Notes: a model not told the origin generated them from the sequence alone. DNA of 5,817 bases from Pseudomonadota bacterium (GCA_023423855.1 JAFAEU010000130.1:1-5817); one strand, 5' to 3'; positions 1-5,248 are shown, counted from the stretch's first letter. Program-made: numbers and translations.

Positions 1-79
1 GTCTTCGGTTCAGCGGGCGACAGGGTAGAACGTCGTGCGCAACAGGGAAAGCCGTCGACGCGATGGTGCCGCGCGGTGT

Positions 80-1168
80 TCAGGCCGGCATCGGCCTGCC
101 GCAGTCGAGGCCGGCGGACGCATATGCGCTGTCGAGTTCACCGCGCGCGTCGGCGGGCGTGGCGGGTACCCGGTCCGGCTGCCCGGATGCCAGGAACGCG
201 ACGATGTCCGCGACCACGCAAGGATCGCGCAGCAGCCGGCGGTGGCCGAGGCCGGCGGTTTCGGCCAGCCGCGCCTGCGGCCATGCCTCCGCCACCGCCT
301 GGCCGTGGAAGACCGGCACTTCGCGGTCGTCGCGATCGTGCACCACCAGCAGCGGAGGCAAGCCGCGCCGCGCCGCCAGGCCGGGCATGTCGAAGTCCGT
401 CCACGGCCGCGTGAAGCGATGCTCGACCAGCGCGCGAAAGCGTGCCGTCGCCGCGGCACTGGCGCCGATCGCGCGGCCGAACGGTGCGATCGCCTCCGAA
501 GGCAGGGCGAAGGGCGCGACGAACGCGAGCCGCTCCGGGCCTGCCCAGCCGTCGCGCAGCGCCAGCGCCGTGGCGGTGCAGCCGCCCGAATGCGCGACCA
601 GCCCGGCAATCGGGCCGACGCCCGCGGCCACCACCCGCAGCGCGTCGGCGATCTCGATCATGCTGACCCGACGCCCGCCGAGCCGGCTCGGATCGGAGGT
701 GCCGTGCGCGGGCGCGTCGAAGGCGACGACACGCAGTCCGCGTTCGAGCAGCGGCGCGATCAGCGCATGCATCTGCCCGGCGTTGCCGCCCCAGCCGTGC
801 ACCAGCAGCACCGTCGGTCCACGGCCCCAGGACCAGGCGTCGACGCGATGGCCATGCACGCGGAACGGCGTCCGCTCACCCCGCGCCAGCCAGGCCGCGG
901 CCTCGGGGCGGGGCGTCGTCCTCGGTGCCGAGAACCAGATCCGGTCGAACAGCGCGACCGCGAGCGGTGGAGCGACCCGCGACAGTGTCCGCATGCCCGC
1001 GCGCAGCAGCGGGAACCACCAGTCGCCGCCGACCCACGAGGCCTGCGCCGGCCGGCTGGCCGCGCCTGCGACGGGCGGGGTCGTCGGCGGGGTGGGCGTG
1101 GGAGCTTCGATATGATTATCAGCCTCAGAACGAACGATCGTGCTATTTTCTTCGCGCAATGTTTCCAT
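80..1168 (-). CDS. alpha/beta-fold hydrolase, substrate unknown
   Basis: A 362-residue serine hydrolase of the alpha/beta-fold superfamily, probably cytoplasmic; no signal peptide is visible. The catalytic apparatus is complete: oxyanion-loop motif HGWGG at 124-128, nucleophile elbow AHSGG with Ser194 (Ala replaces the usual first Gly), acid in HDRDDREVP with Asp281 the best-placed residue, and His309 in GLGHRRLL. Substrate cannot be told; ester or lactone hydrolysis is typical of the family. The gene follows tetR after a 22-bp gap, so the two are probably co-transcribed. The start at 1168 has a good Shine-Dalgarno (GAGGT, 7 nt before ATG). However, the first ~22 codons are AT-rich with codons unlike the rest of the gene, contain a copy of the TetR operator, and lead into a Pro/Thr/Ala-rich stretch (about 22-40). 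Conserved-looking sequence begins near residue 50, so Met59 (position 994) is an alternative start giving 304 residues. Confidence 0.87.
   Translation of the reverse strand: METLREENSTIVRSEADNHIEAPTPTPPTTPPVAGAASRPAQASWVGGDWWFPLLRAGMRTLSRVAPPLAVALFDRIWFSAPRTTPRPEAAAWLARGERTPFRVHGHRVDAWSWGRGPTVLLVHGWGGNAGQMHALIAPLLERGLRVVAFDAPAHGTSDPSRLGGRRVSMIEIADALRVVAAGVGPIAGLVAHSGGCTATALALRDGWAGPERLAFVAPFALPSEAIAPFGRAIGASAAATARFRALVEHRFTRPWTDFDMPGLAARRGLPPLLVVHDRDDREVPVFHGQAVAEAWPQARLAETAGLGHRRLLRDPCVVADIVAFLASGQPDRVPATPADARGELDSAYASAGLDCGRPMPA
1130..1144. promoter_or_regulatory. second copy of the TetR operator, inside the hydrolase 5' end
   Basis: The plus strand reads ACGAACGATCGTGCT, the exact reverse complement of the 15 bp at 1814-1828 in the tetR promoter. 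Around its centre (1137/1138), 6 of 10 base pairs are symmetric, with ACGATCGT as the perfect core. It covers codons 9-13 of the long hydrolase reading frame and lies in an AT-rich island (about 1105-1165). A -10-like GATAAT (minus strand, 1115-1120) lies just downstream, but no matching -35 is seen. Binding by the neighbouring TetR protein is inferred from the repeat and its placement. Confidence 0.6.
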
Positions 1169-1175
1169 GACCGGA

Positions 1176-1180
1176 ACCTC
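1176..1180 (-). promoter_or_regulatory. ribosome binding site of the hydrolase gene
   Basis: GAGGT on the minus strand, 7 nt before the ATG at 1168, inside the 22-bp gap after the tetR stop codon. It is the main argument for the long hydrolase start rather than the internal Met59, which has only a weak purine stretch before it. Confidence 0.6.
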
Positions 1181-1190
1181 GCGGGTGACC

Positions 1191-1802
1191 TCAGGGGGAA
1201 GGGGTGTAGCTGCGGACCAGCCGCTCGAACGCGCGGAACCCGCGTGCGGCGGCGTCGTCGTAGCCGGTGAGCCCGGCGTCGTGGTGGACCGCCAGGGCGA
1301 TCGCGTAGAGCTCGAACGCGACCTGGGCCGGCTCGGTGTCGGCGGCCAGTTCGCCGCTGTCGATCGCGAGCTGCACGGCCTTGGCCAGCTGGTCGCGCCA
1401 GTCGGCTTCCTGCTGCAGCACGCGGTCGCGGATCGCGCCGGGACGGTCGTCGTATTCGCTGGCGGCGGCCAGGAACAGGCAGCCGCCGTCGTCCTCGTGG
1501 CGGACCCATTCGGCCCAGTTGGCGAAGATCGCGCGCAGCCGCGGCAGGCCGCGCTTCGCCTTCAGCGCCGGCACCAGCACGTCGCGGATGAACAGCTCGC
1601 CGCCGAGGTCGAGGGTGGCCAGCTGCAGGTCCTCGCGCGAGCCGAAGTGGGCGAACACGCCGCTCTTGGACATGCCGACCTGCTCGGCGACGCCGCCGAT
1701 GGTGAGGCCCTCGAGCCCGTTGACGCAGGCCAGCAGATAGGAACGCGCGAGGATGGCCTCGCGCGTGGTGGCACCCTTCGTGGGGGAGGGCGACATCAGC
1801 AT
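1191..1802 (-). CDS. TetR/AcrR family transcriptional repressor
   Basis: A 203-residue one-component regulator. The N-terminal DNA-binding domain spans about residues 12-60, with the helix-turn-helix at about 34-53 (TIGGVAEQVGMSKSGVFAHF), a very typical TetR signature. The C-terminal ligand-binding and dimerisation half carries GCLFLAAASEYDDRPG at 108-122, a stretch common in TetR proteins of unknown ligand. Length is normal. It is followed after 22 bp by the alpha/beta hydrolase, its likely target and co-transcribed partner; the inducer may be the hydrolase substrate, but this is a guess. An operator-like palindrome lies between its -35 and -10, predicting autorepression. Two starts are possible. 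ATG at 1802 lies 6 nt after the -10, which would make a leaderless mRNA. ATG at 1796 (MSPSPTKG) has GGGGG upstream at 7-nt spacing, but that needs a transcript starting further upstream. Confidence 0.93.
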   Translation of the reverse strand: MLMSPSPTKGATTREAILARSYLLACVNGLEGLTIGGVAEQVGMSKSGVFAHFGSREDLQLATLDLGGELFIRDVLVPALKAKRGLPRLRAIFANWAEWVRHEDDGGCLFLAAASEYDDRPGAIRDRVLQQEADWRDQLAKAVQLAIDSGELAADTEPAQVAFELYAIALAVHHDAGLTGYDDAAARGFRAFERLVRSYTPSP

Positions 1803-1808
1803 GCCCCC

Positions 1809-1837
1809 ATAAAAGCACGATCGTTCGTATTATTCAA
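1809..1837 (-). promoter_or_regulatory. tetR promoter overlapping the end of the acetyltransferase gene
   Basis: On the minus strand, a -35 TTGAAT (1832-1837, 4/6 match) and a -10 TTTTAT (1809-1814, 4/6) are separated by exactly 17 bp (1815-1831), and the operator palindrome fills most of that spacer. The -35 covers the stop codon of the upstream acetyltransferase gene (1834-1836). The -10 ends 6 nt before the ATG at 1802, so transcription would begin at or beside that start codon. Both hexamers are imperfect; the spacing and operator placement support the call. Confidence 0.6.
1811..1830. promoter_or_regulatory. TetR-type operator in the tetR promoter
   Basis: Imperfect 20-bp palindrome with 7 of 10 symmetric pairs and a perfect core ACGATCGT at 1817-1824. 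The right half TCGTTCGTAT is typical of TetR-family operator half-sites. It sits between the -35 and -10, where a bound dimer would block RNA polymerase. The inner 15 bp (1814-1828) recur exactly, inverted, at 1130-1144. The sequence and repeat are seen directly; binding is inferred. Confidence 0.68.
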
Positions 1838-2379
1838 GTTCCCGCTCCGACGCCGCTCCCGGGATCCGATCGGCTGCCGTCGCCCAACTCGCGCTGCATG
1901 AACACGGTATCCAGCCAGCGGCCGTGCTTCCAGGCGATTCCGGCCATGGTGCCGGCGTGGCGGAAGCCGAAGCGCTCGTGCAACCGGATCGACGCAACGT
2001 TCGTGGGTTCCCCGATCACCGCGATCATCTGGCGGAAGCCGCGCGCCTCGCAAGCTTGGATCAATGCGGCCAGCAGCGCCGCGCCGACGCCGTGTCCCTG
2101 TGCGGACGCCGCGACGTAGACCGAATTCTCGACCGTGAACCGGTAGCCCTCTCGCGCGCGGAAACTGCCGGCATAGGCATAGCCGGCGACCGTGCCGTCG
2201 CGTTCGGCGACGATGTAGGGGAAGCCGGCGTCGAGCAGGGCGCGCATCCGCCGCGCCATCTCGGGCGCGTCGGGCACGTCGTATTCATAGGTGTTGACGC
2301 GCTCGCGCACTTCGTCGGCGTAGATCGCCGCGATGGCCGGCACGTCGGCGTCCGTCGCGTCGCGTATCAGGTGCGCCAT
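1834..2379 (-). CDS. GNAT N-acetyltransferase, phosphinothricin acetyltransferase-like
   Basis: A 181-residue single-domain GNAT enzyme that would transfer acetyl from acetyl-CoA to an amino group. It follows the PAT/Bar/MddA subfamily pattern throughout: N-terminal IRDATDADVPAIAAIY (5-20); the TVENSVYV strand with conserved Glu84 (82-89); the acetyl-CoA pyrophosphate loop QGHGVGAALL (94-103); then AVIGEPTNVASIRLHERFGF (120-139) and WKHGRWLD (150-157). Known subfamily substrates include phosphinothricin, methionine sulfoximine and methionine sulfone; the substrate here is unknown. I chose the ATG at 2379 because family similarity begins there. An in-frame GTG at 2451 would add 24 unrelated residues and has no ribosome binding site. 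The site before 2379 is weak (GGCGAAAACACC). The gene lies 73 bp after aguB and may be co-transcribed with it; acetylation of a polyamine is possible but not indicated by the family. Its last codons overlap the tetR -35. Confidence 0.92.
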   Translation of the reverse strand: MAHLIRDATDADVPAIAAIYADEVRERVNTYEYDVPDAPEMARRMRALLDAGFPYIVAERDGTVAGYAYAGSFRAREGYRFTVENSVYVAASAQGHGVGAALLAALIQACEARGFRQMIAVIGEPTNVASIRLHERFGFRHAGTMAGIAWKHGRWLDTVFMQRELGDGSRSDPGSGVGAGT

Positions 2380-2452
2380 GGTGTTTTCGCCGGCTGTCGA
2401 GTTGTCGTCCCGGGCGACGCAGCGGACTGTCGGAAGCCTGCGGGACACCACA

Positions 2453-3337
2453 TTAGTCGAGATAGCGCTTGAGCAGGCCGTCGTAGGCGTCGATGCGGCG
2501 GTCGCGCAGGAACGGCCAGATCCGGCGCACGTGCTCGCTGCGCTGCATGTCGACCTCGGCCAGCAGAATCGTCGGTTCTCCGCCGGCCTCGGCGATGAAT
2601 TCGCCCTGCGGGCCGAGCACGTGGCTGTTGCCCCAGAAATCGATGCCGCTGGCGCCGAGCGGCGAAGCTTCGTGGCCGACGCGGTTGCAGCTCAGCACCG
2701 GCAGGCCGTTGGCAACGGCATGGCCGCGATGGCTCAGCACCCAGGCGTCGCGCTGGCGGGTCTTCTCGGCGGGGTCGTCGTCCGGGTCCCAGCCGATCGC
2801 GGTCGGATACAGCAGCAGTTCCGCACCGGCCAGCGACATCAGCCGCGCGCCCTCCGGGTACCACTGGTCCCAGCACACCAGCACGCCGAGGCGGCCGACC
2901 GAAGTGTCGATCGGCGAGAACCCGAGGTCGCCCGGGGTGAAGTAGAACTTCTCGTAGAAGCCCGGGTCGTCGGGGATGTGCATCTTGCGGTACTTGCCCG
3001 CGACGCTGCCATCGGCGTCGAAGACCACCGCGGTGTTGTGGTACAGCCCGGCGGCGCGGCGCTCGAACAGAGAGCTGACCAGCACCACGCCGTGCCGTTT
3101 CGCCAGCCTGCCCAAGCGCTCGGTGCTCGGGCCGGGGATCGGTTCGGCCAGGTCGAACTCGGTGACCGACTCGTGCTGGCAGAAATAGGGGCCGTTGTGC
3201 AGTTCCTGCAGCAGGACCAGCCTCGCGCCGGACTTCGCCGCCTCGGCGACGCGCTGCTCGATCAGCGACAGGTTGGCGTCGGCATCGCCCTGGTTGCGTT
3301 CCTGGACCAGGGCGCCGGGGAGGGTCTTGGTCTTCAT
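2453..3337 (-). CDS. aguB: N-carbamoylputrescine amidase
   Basis: A 294-residue nitrilase-superfamily (carbon-nitrogen hydrolase) enzyme that hydrolyses N-carbamoylputrescine to putrescine, CO2 and ammonia, the second step of the agmatine route to putrescine. The Glu-Lys-Cys triad is visible: Glu45 in LLQELHNGPYFC, Lys118 in KYRKMHIPDDPGFYEKFYF, and Cys155 in VLVCWDQWYPEGAR. The bulky sequence after the Lys and the WDQWYPE context are characteristic of AguB rather than other nitrilases. Length is normal for the family and the protein is cytoplasmic. It lies downstream of aguA on the same strand, 138 bp away instead of tightly coupled, with REP palindromes and GC-rich hairpins between. The sequence before the ATG, CCCCGCC, has no Shine-Dalgarno, and a TACAAT -10 ends 7 nt before ATG, so a separate leaderless transcript is plausible. 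The stop codon is TAA. Confidence 0.96.
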   Translation of the reverse strand: MKTKTLPGALVQERNQGDADANLSLIEQRVAEAAKSGARLVLLQELHNGPYFCQHESVTEFDLAEPIPGPSTERLGRLAKRHGVVLVSSLFERRAAGLYHNTAVVFDADGSVAGKYRKMHIPDDPGFYEKFYFTPGDLGFSPIDTSVGRLGVLVCWDQWYPEGARLMSLAGAELLLYPTAIGWDPDDDPAEKTRQRDAWVLSHRGHAVANGLPVLSCNRVGHEASPLGASGIDFWGNSHVLGPQGEFIAEAGGEPTILLAEVDMQRSEHVRRIWPFLRDRRIDAYDGLLKRYLD

Positions 3338-3344
3338 GGCGGGG

Positions 3345-3350
3345 ATTGTA
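3345..3350 (-). promoter_or_regulatory. candidate -10 box of aguB (leaderless)
   Basis: TACAAT on the minus strand matches the -10 consensus at 5 of 6 positions and ends 7 nt before the aguB ATG, which would put the first transcribed base at the start codon. No recognisable -35 lies 16-18 bp upstream; that interval falls in GC-rich hairpin sequence. This is a modest call, supported by the lack of any Shine-Dalgarno before aguB. Confidence 0.38.
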
Positions 3351-3352
3351 TA

Positions 3353-3390
3353 GGCCGGCCGATGCGCCGGCCGCGAATGATGGCCGGCGC
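3353..3390. repeat. two mutually exclusive GC-rich hairpins upstream of aguB
   Basis: Three related arms are present. GCGCCGGCC (3364-3372) pairs perfectly over 9 bp with GGCCGGCGC (3382-3390) around a 9-nt loop. Part of the same arm, GCCGGCC (3366-3372), pairs over 7 bp with GGCCGGC (3353-3359) around a 6-nt loop. The two stems share an arm and cannot form together. In the aguA-aguB transcript they would lie just before the aguB start. There is no U-tract, so this is not a classic terminator. A regulatory role is inference; it may also be degenerate REP-type sequence. Confidence 0.55.
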
Positions 3391-3454
3391 GTCGGGGGCG
3401 TAGCCCCGATCTACGGGGGCGTGCCGGTGCGTAGGTCGGGGCTACGCCCCCGAC
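3391..3454. repeat. inverted pair of GTAG-type REP palindromes
   Basis: Two 24-bp arms (3391-3414 and 3431-3454) are inverted copies of each other with one mismatch, separated by 16 bp. Each consists of a hairpin (7-bp stem GTCGGGG/CCCCGAC, 6-nt loop; the left copy has one G-T position) and an adjacent GTAG tetranucleotide (CTAC in the left copy). The GTAG ends face each other. This matches known GTAG-type REP sequences of Xanthomonadaceae (the SMAG type in Stenotrophomonas), which are mobilised in trans by RAYT (TnpA-REP) transposases; paired copies are called REPINs. Placement between aguA and aguB means the RNA form would be a strong double hairpin after the aguA stop codon, which could stabilise the aguA message or weaken read-through. 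Confidence 0.8.
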
Positions 3455-3475
3455 ACCCGGGCCGCACGGGCTGCA

Positions 3476-4510
3476 TCAGCGAACGAGGCCCTCGGGCAAC
3501 TGCATGGTGATGCAGTGCAGGCTACCGTTCTGCCAGATCAGCGGGCGGCAAGGCACCTGCACGATCTCGCGGTCGGGGAAGGCCTGCTGCATGACTTCGG
3601 CTGCCTTCGCGTCGGCCGGGTCGCCATAGGCCGGCATCAGCACCGCGCCGTTGACGATCAGGAAGTTGGCATAGGACGCGGCCAGGCGCCGGCCGCCGTC
3701 GAGGATCGGCGCCGGCCACGGCAGCGGGAACAGCCGGTAGGGGCGTCCGTCGGTGGTGCGCAGCGCGGCGATCTCGCCGGCCATCGCCTGCAGTTCGGCG
3801 TGGTGGCTGTCGGCCGGATCGTCGCAGGCCTGGAACACGATCGCGTCCGGCGCGGCGAAGCGGGCGAGGGTGTCGACGTGGGCGTCGGTGTCGTCGCCCT
3901 CGAGGTAGCCGTGGTCGAGCCACAGCACGCGGTCCTGCCGCAGCCAGGCCGAGAGCCTGTTCGTCAGTTCCTCGCGGCTCGCGCCGGGATGACGCTCGCG
4001 CAGGCACTGCCAGGTGGTCAGCAGGGTGCCGGTGCCATCCGTTTCGATCGCGCCACCTTCCAATGCAAAATCAATGGATTGCCTGGAACTCTTCGAGAAG
4101 ATTCCCATGTCGTGGAGGCGCTCGACCAGCAGGTCGTCCTGTTCCGCGTCGAACTTGCCGCCCCAGCCGGTGAAGCGGAAGTCGAGCAGGCGGAAACCCT
4201 CGCCTTCACGCAGGCTGATCGGGCCGGAGTCGCGCAGCCAGGTGTCGTCGTAGGGCACCTCGACGAAGCGCACCCGCGCCATGTCGATCCGGTTGGACGA
4301 CAGCCGCGCCCGGGCGTAGCTCTCCACGTCCTCGTCGGCGACGCAGATCAGCACCGGCTGGAAGCGGGTGATCGCCGCGACCAGGGCGATGTAGGTTTCC
4401 TCGACCTCGCCGAGCCGCTCGGCCCAGTCGGTGTCGGCGTTCGGCCACGCGACCAGGATCGCGGACTGGGGCTCCCACTCCGCGGGGAATCGCGATGTCG
4501 CTTCGGTCAT
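3476..4510 (-). CDS. aguA: agmatine deiminase
   Basis: A 344-residue guanidine-modifying enzyme with the pentein fold (peptidyl-arginine-deiminase-like) that hydrolyses agmatine to N-carbamoylputrescine and ammonia, feeding AguB. Signature motifs are intact and in order: FPAEWEPQSAILVAWP at 8-23, DDTWLRDSGP (88-97, substrate-binding Asp and Arg), LEGGAIETDG (150-159), the catalytic His211 and Asp213 in LEGDDTDAHVDTLARF, and the nucleophile Cys333 in QNGSLHCITMQLP near the C-terminus. Length is close to the family norm. I chose the ATG at 4510 because the family N-terminus starts there; the reading frame stays open further upstream, but that stretch overlaps the preceding gene and looks unlike protein. 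The ribosome binding site is weak. The gene begins 22 bp after the small exported-protein gene, so the two probably share a transcript. Downstream lie the REP palindromes, then aguB. Confidence 0.96.
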   Translation of the reverse strand: MTEATSRFPAEWEPQSAILVAWPNADTDWAERLGEVEETYIALVAAITRFQPVLICVADEDVESYARARLSSNRIDMARVRFVEVPYDDTWLRDSGPISLREGEGFRLLDFRFTGWGGKFDAEQDDLLVERLHDMGIFSKSSRQSIDFALEGGAIETDGTGTLLTTWQCLRERHPGASREELTNRLSAWLRQDRVLWLDHGYLEGDDTDAHVDTLARFAAPDAIVFQACDDPADSHHAELQAMAGEIAALRTTDGRPYRLFPLPWPAPILDGGRRLAASYANFLIVNGAVLMPAYGDPADAKAAEVMQQAFPDREIVQVPCRPLIWQNGSLHCITMQLPEGLVR

Positions 4511-4532
4511 CGTTTCAGGAAGGCGTCCGGCT

Positions 4533-4859
4533 TCAGCGGATCGCCGGCTTCGGGCCGGTCTCGGAGGCGCTGGCCTGGTTGAGCACGGCATCGATGACGC
4601 GGTCGCGCTCGAAATAGACGGTGAACTCCGGGTAGACCCAGCGGTTGATCGTCGGCCACTGGCGCTTCTGGCCGCCGCGCGGATCGAGCTTCTGCGTCGG
4701 CGCGCCGTAGCGGGCCTCGACCTGGGCGGCGCTCTGTCCGCGCGCGGGCAGGGCCACCTGCGACTTGGCCTGGGCGCGCTGGACCAGCAGGGTATCGGCG
4801 GAAGCGGTGCCCGCGGCGCAAAGCAGCGCGGACAGGGCGAGGCAGGCGGACAGGCGCAT
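4533..4859 (-). CDS. small exported protein of unknown function
   Basis: A 108-residue protein with a clear Sec signal peptide: basic N-terminus MRLSA, hydrophobic core to about residue 17, and an ASA cleavage site after Ala21, leaving a mature domain of about 87 residues. Cys14 is not in a lipobox, so a soluble periplasmic protein is expected, not a lipoprotein. The mature part has an SAAQVEARYGAPTQKL helix followed by W-x-Y-P-E-F-T-V-Y-F and ERDRVIDAVLNQ. This layout resembles the small two-layer BamE/OmlA-type domain (helix, Gly-Pro turn, then strands), but the similarity is a pattern judgement and gives no function. A good ribosome binding site (AGAGGA, 4869-4874, 9 nt before ATG) fixes the start. 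The stop lies 22 bp before aguA, suggesting co-transcription, though a role in polyamine metabolism is not evident. Confidence 0.87.
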   Translation of the reverse strand: MRLSACLALSALLCAAGTASADTLLVQRAQAKSQVALPARGQSAAQVEARYGAPTQKLDPRGGQKRQWPTINRWVYPEFTVYFERDRVIDAVLNQASASETGPKPAIR

Positions 4860-4904
4860 GGTCTGGATTCCTCTGTGATCGGCGGGCGGGGAACGGGCCC
4901 GGGC

Positions 4905-4913
4905 GTTGTATCA
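4905..4913 (-). promoter_or_regulatory. candidate extended -10 for the exported-protein/aguA unit
   Basis: The minus strand reads TGATACAAC: a TG extension, one base, then TACAAC (4 of 6 to consensus), about 46 bp before the ATG at 4859. No clear -35 precedes it, which is tolerable for extended -10 promoters. It lies after the rpmJ terminator, where a new promoter is expected. Confidence 0.35.
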
Positions 4914-5001
4914 GATTCAGCCGCCGGGCGCTGTGTCGGCGAACCGGGTTGCGCGGCGCCGCAGGCCGCGTCCCGTCGTCGGCGCCGGCGCACGGGCACG
5001 C

Positions 5002-5025
5002 AAAAAGGCCGCATCGCTGCGGCCT
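5002..5025 (-). terminator. rho-independent terminator of rpmJ
   Basis: On the minus strand, AGGCCGCA and TGCGGCCT form an 8-bp stem around a 4-nt loop (GCGA), followed directly by a run of U residues (the A-run at 5002-5006 on the plus strand). It begins 55 bp after the rpmJ stop codon. An outer ACGCA/TGCGT pair (4998-5002 with 5028-5032) could lengthen the structure. This is the only textbook terminator in the window and separates rpmJ from the exported-protein/aguA unit. Confidence 0.88.
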
Positions 5026-5080
5026 CCTGCGTACGGCGTTGGACCCGAAACGCCCGGCATGCCGGGGCGGGTCGCGCGGA

Positions 5081-5206
5081 TCAGCGCTGGCGCGCCTTGA
5101 AACGCGGGTTCGACTTGCAGATCACGAAGACCTTGCCGCGGCGACGAACGACCTTGCAGTCGCGGTGACGGGCCTTCGCCGACTTCAGGGAGGACAGGAC
5201 CTTCAT
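5081..5206 (-). CDS. rpmJ: 50S ribosomal protein L36, zinc-ligand-poor form
   Basis: A 41-residue, highly basic large-subunit ribosomal protein. It begins [18 protein letters not shown] and ends [14 protein letters not shown], closely resembling the alternative L36 of Escherichia coli (YkgO), though lacking its C-terminal extension. Against the classical L36 there is a 3-residue insertion near the N-terminus. Of the four zinc ligands (Cys, Cys, Cys, His), two Cys remain (Cys17 and Cys30), the first Cys is replaced by His14, and the last His by Phe36. It is therefore the C-minus type, expected to need little or no zinc. The start is fixed by GAGGT (5212-5216) 5 nt before ATG. It is a single-gene unit with its own strong promoter and terminator, divergent from cmk. 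Confidence 0.97.
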   Translation of the reverse strand: MKVLSSLKSAKARHRDCKVVRRRGKVFVICKSNPRFKARQR

Positions 5207-5211
5207 GACAG

Positions 5212-5224
5212 ACCTCAAAAAAAA
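5212..5224 (-). promoter_or_regulatory. rpmJ ribosome binding site with an adjoining U8 tract
   Basis: In the rpmJ leader, eight consecutive U residues (A-run 5217-5224 on the plus strand) run directly into the Shine-Dalgarno GAGGT (5212-5216). A U-rich tract beside the ribosome binding site is a known ribosomal protein S1 contact and translation enhancer, consistent with a highly expressed ribosomal gene. Confidence 0.6.
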
Positions 5225-5248
5225 CAGGGTTGGAAAACGAAGCCGCGC

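Noticed and set aside
1..79. The left edge beyond the hydrolase stop, checked for a neighbouring gene or a terminator.
   Set aside because: No convincing hairpin with a U-tract and no recognisable coding end. The minus frame that stays open to position 10 is a shadow of the hydrolase.
35..1270. Plus-strand open frames of 411 and 350 codons opposite the hydrolase and tetR.
   Set aside because: They are antisense shadows produced by high GC with few stop codons. The sequences are Arg/Ala/Gly-rich without motifs, while the minus strand encodes intact catalytic and helix-turn-helix signatures. One of them runs through two genes.
2367..2453. A 28-codon frame whose ATG overlaps the aguB stop (TAATG) and which ends near the acetyltransferase start, resembling a translational coupling leader.
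   Set aside because: No Shine-Dalgarno and no recognisable peptide; an ATG overlapping TAA arises easily by chance. It could only be kept if ribosome profiling showed occupancy.
2333..3403. Plus-strand open frame of 356 codons opposite aguB.
   Set aside because: It is a mirror of the real gene's codon pattern, with no ribosome binding site and no recognisable domain. It would also cross the REP-proximal hairpins and the end of the acetyltransferase gene.
3391..3454. The REP pair read as a rho-independent terminator of aguA.
   Set aside because: The hairpins are strong, but no U-tract follows either one on the minus strand. The near-identical inverted arms with GTAG fit a REP pair better, although partial termination remains possible.
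3515..4582. Plus-strand open frame of 355 codons opposite aguA.
   Set aside because: It is antisense to a gene with every agmatine deiminase motif intact, and shows no motif of its own.
4511..5014. A 168-codon upstream extension of the aguA frame.
   Set aside because: The added sequence is Arg/Pro/Ser-rich, overlaps the exported-protein gene in another frame, and crosses the rpmJ terminator. Family similarity starts at the ATG at 4510.
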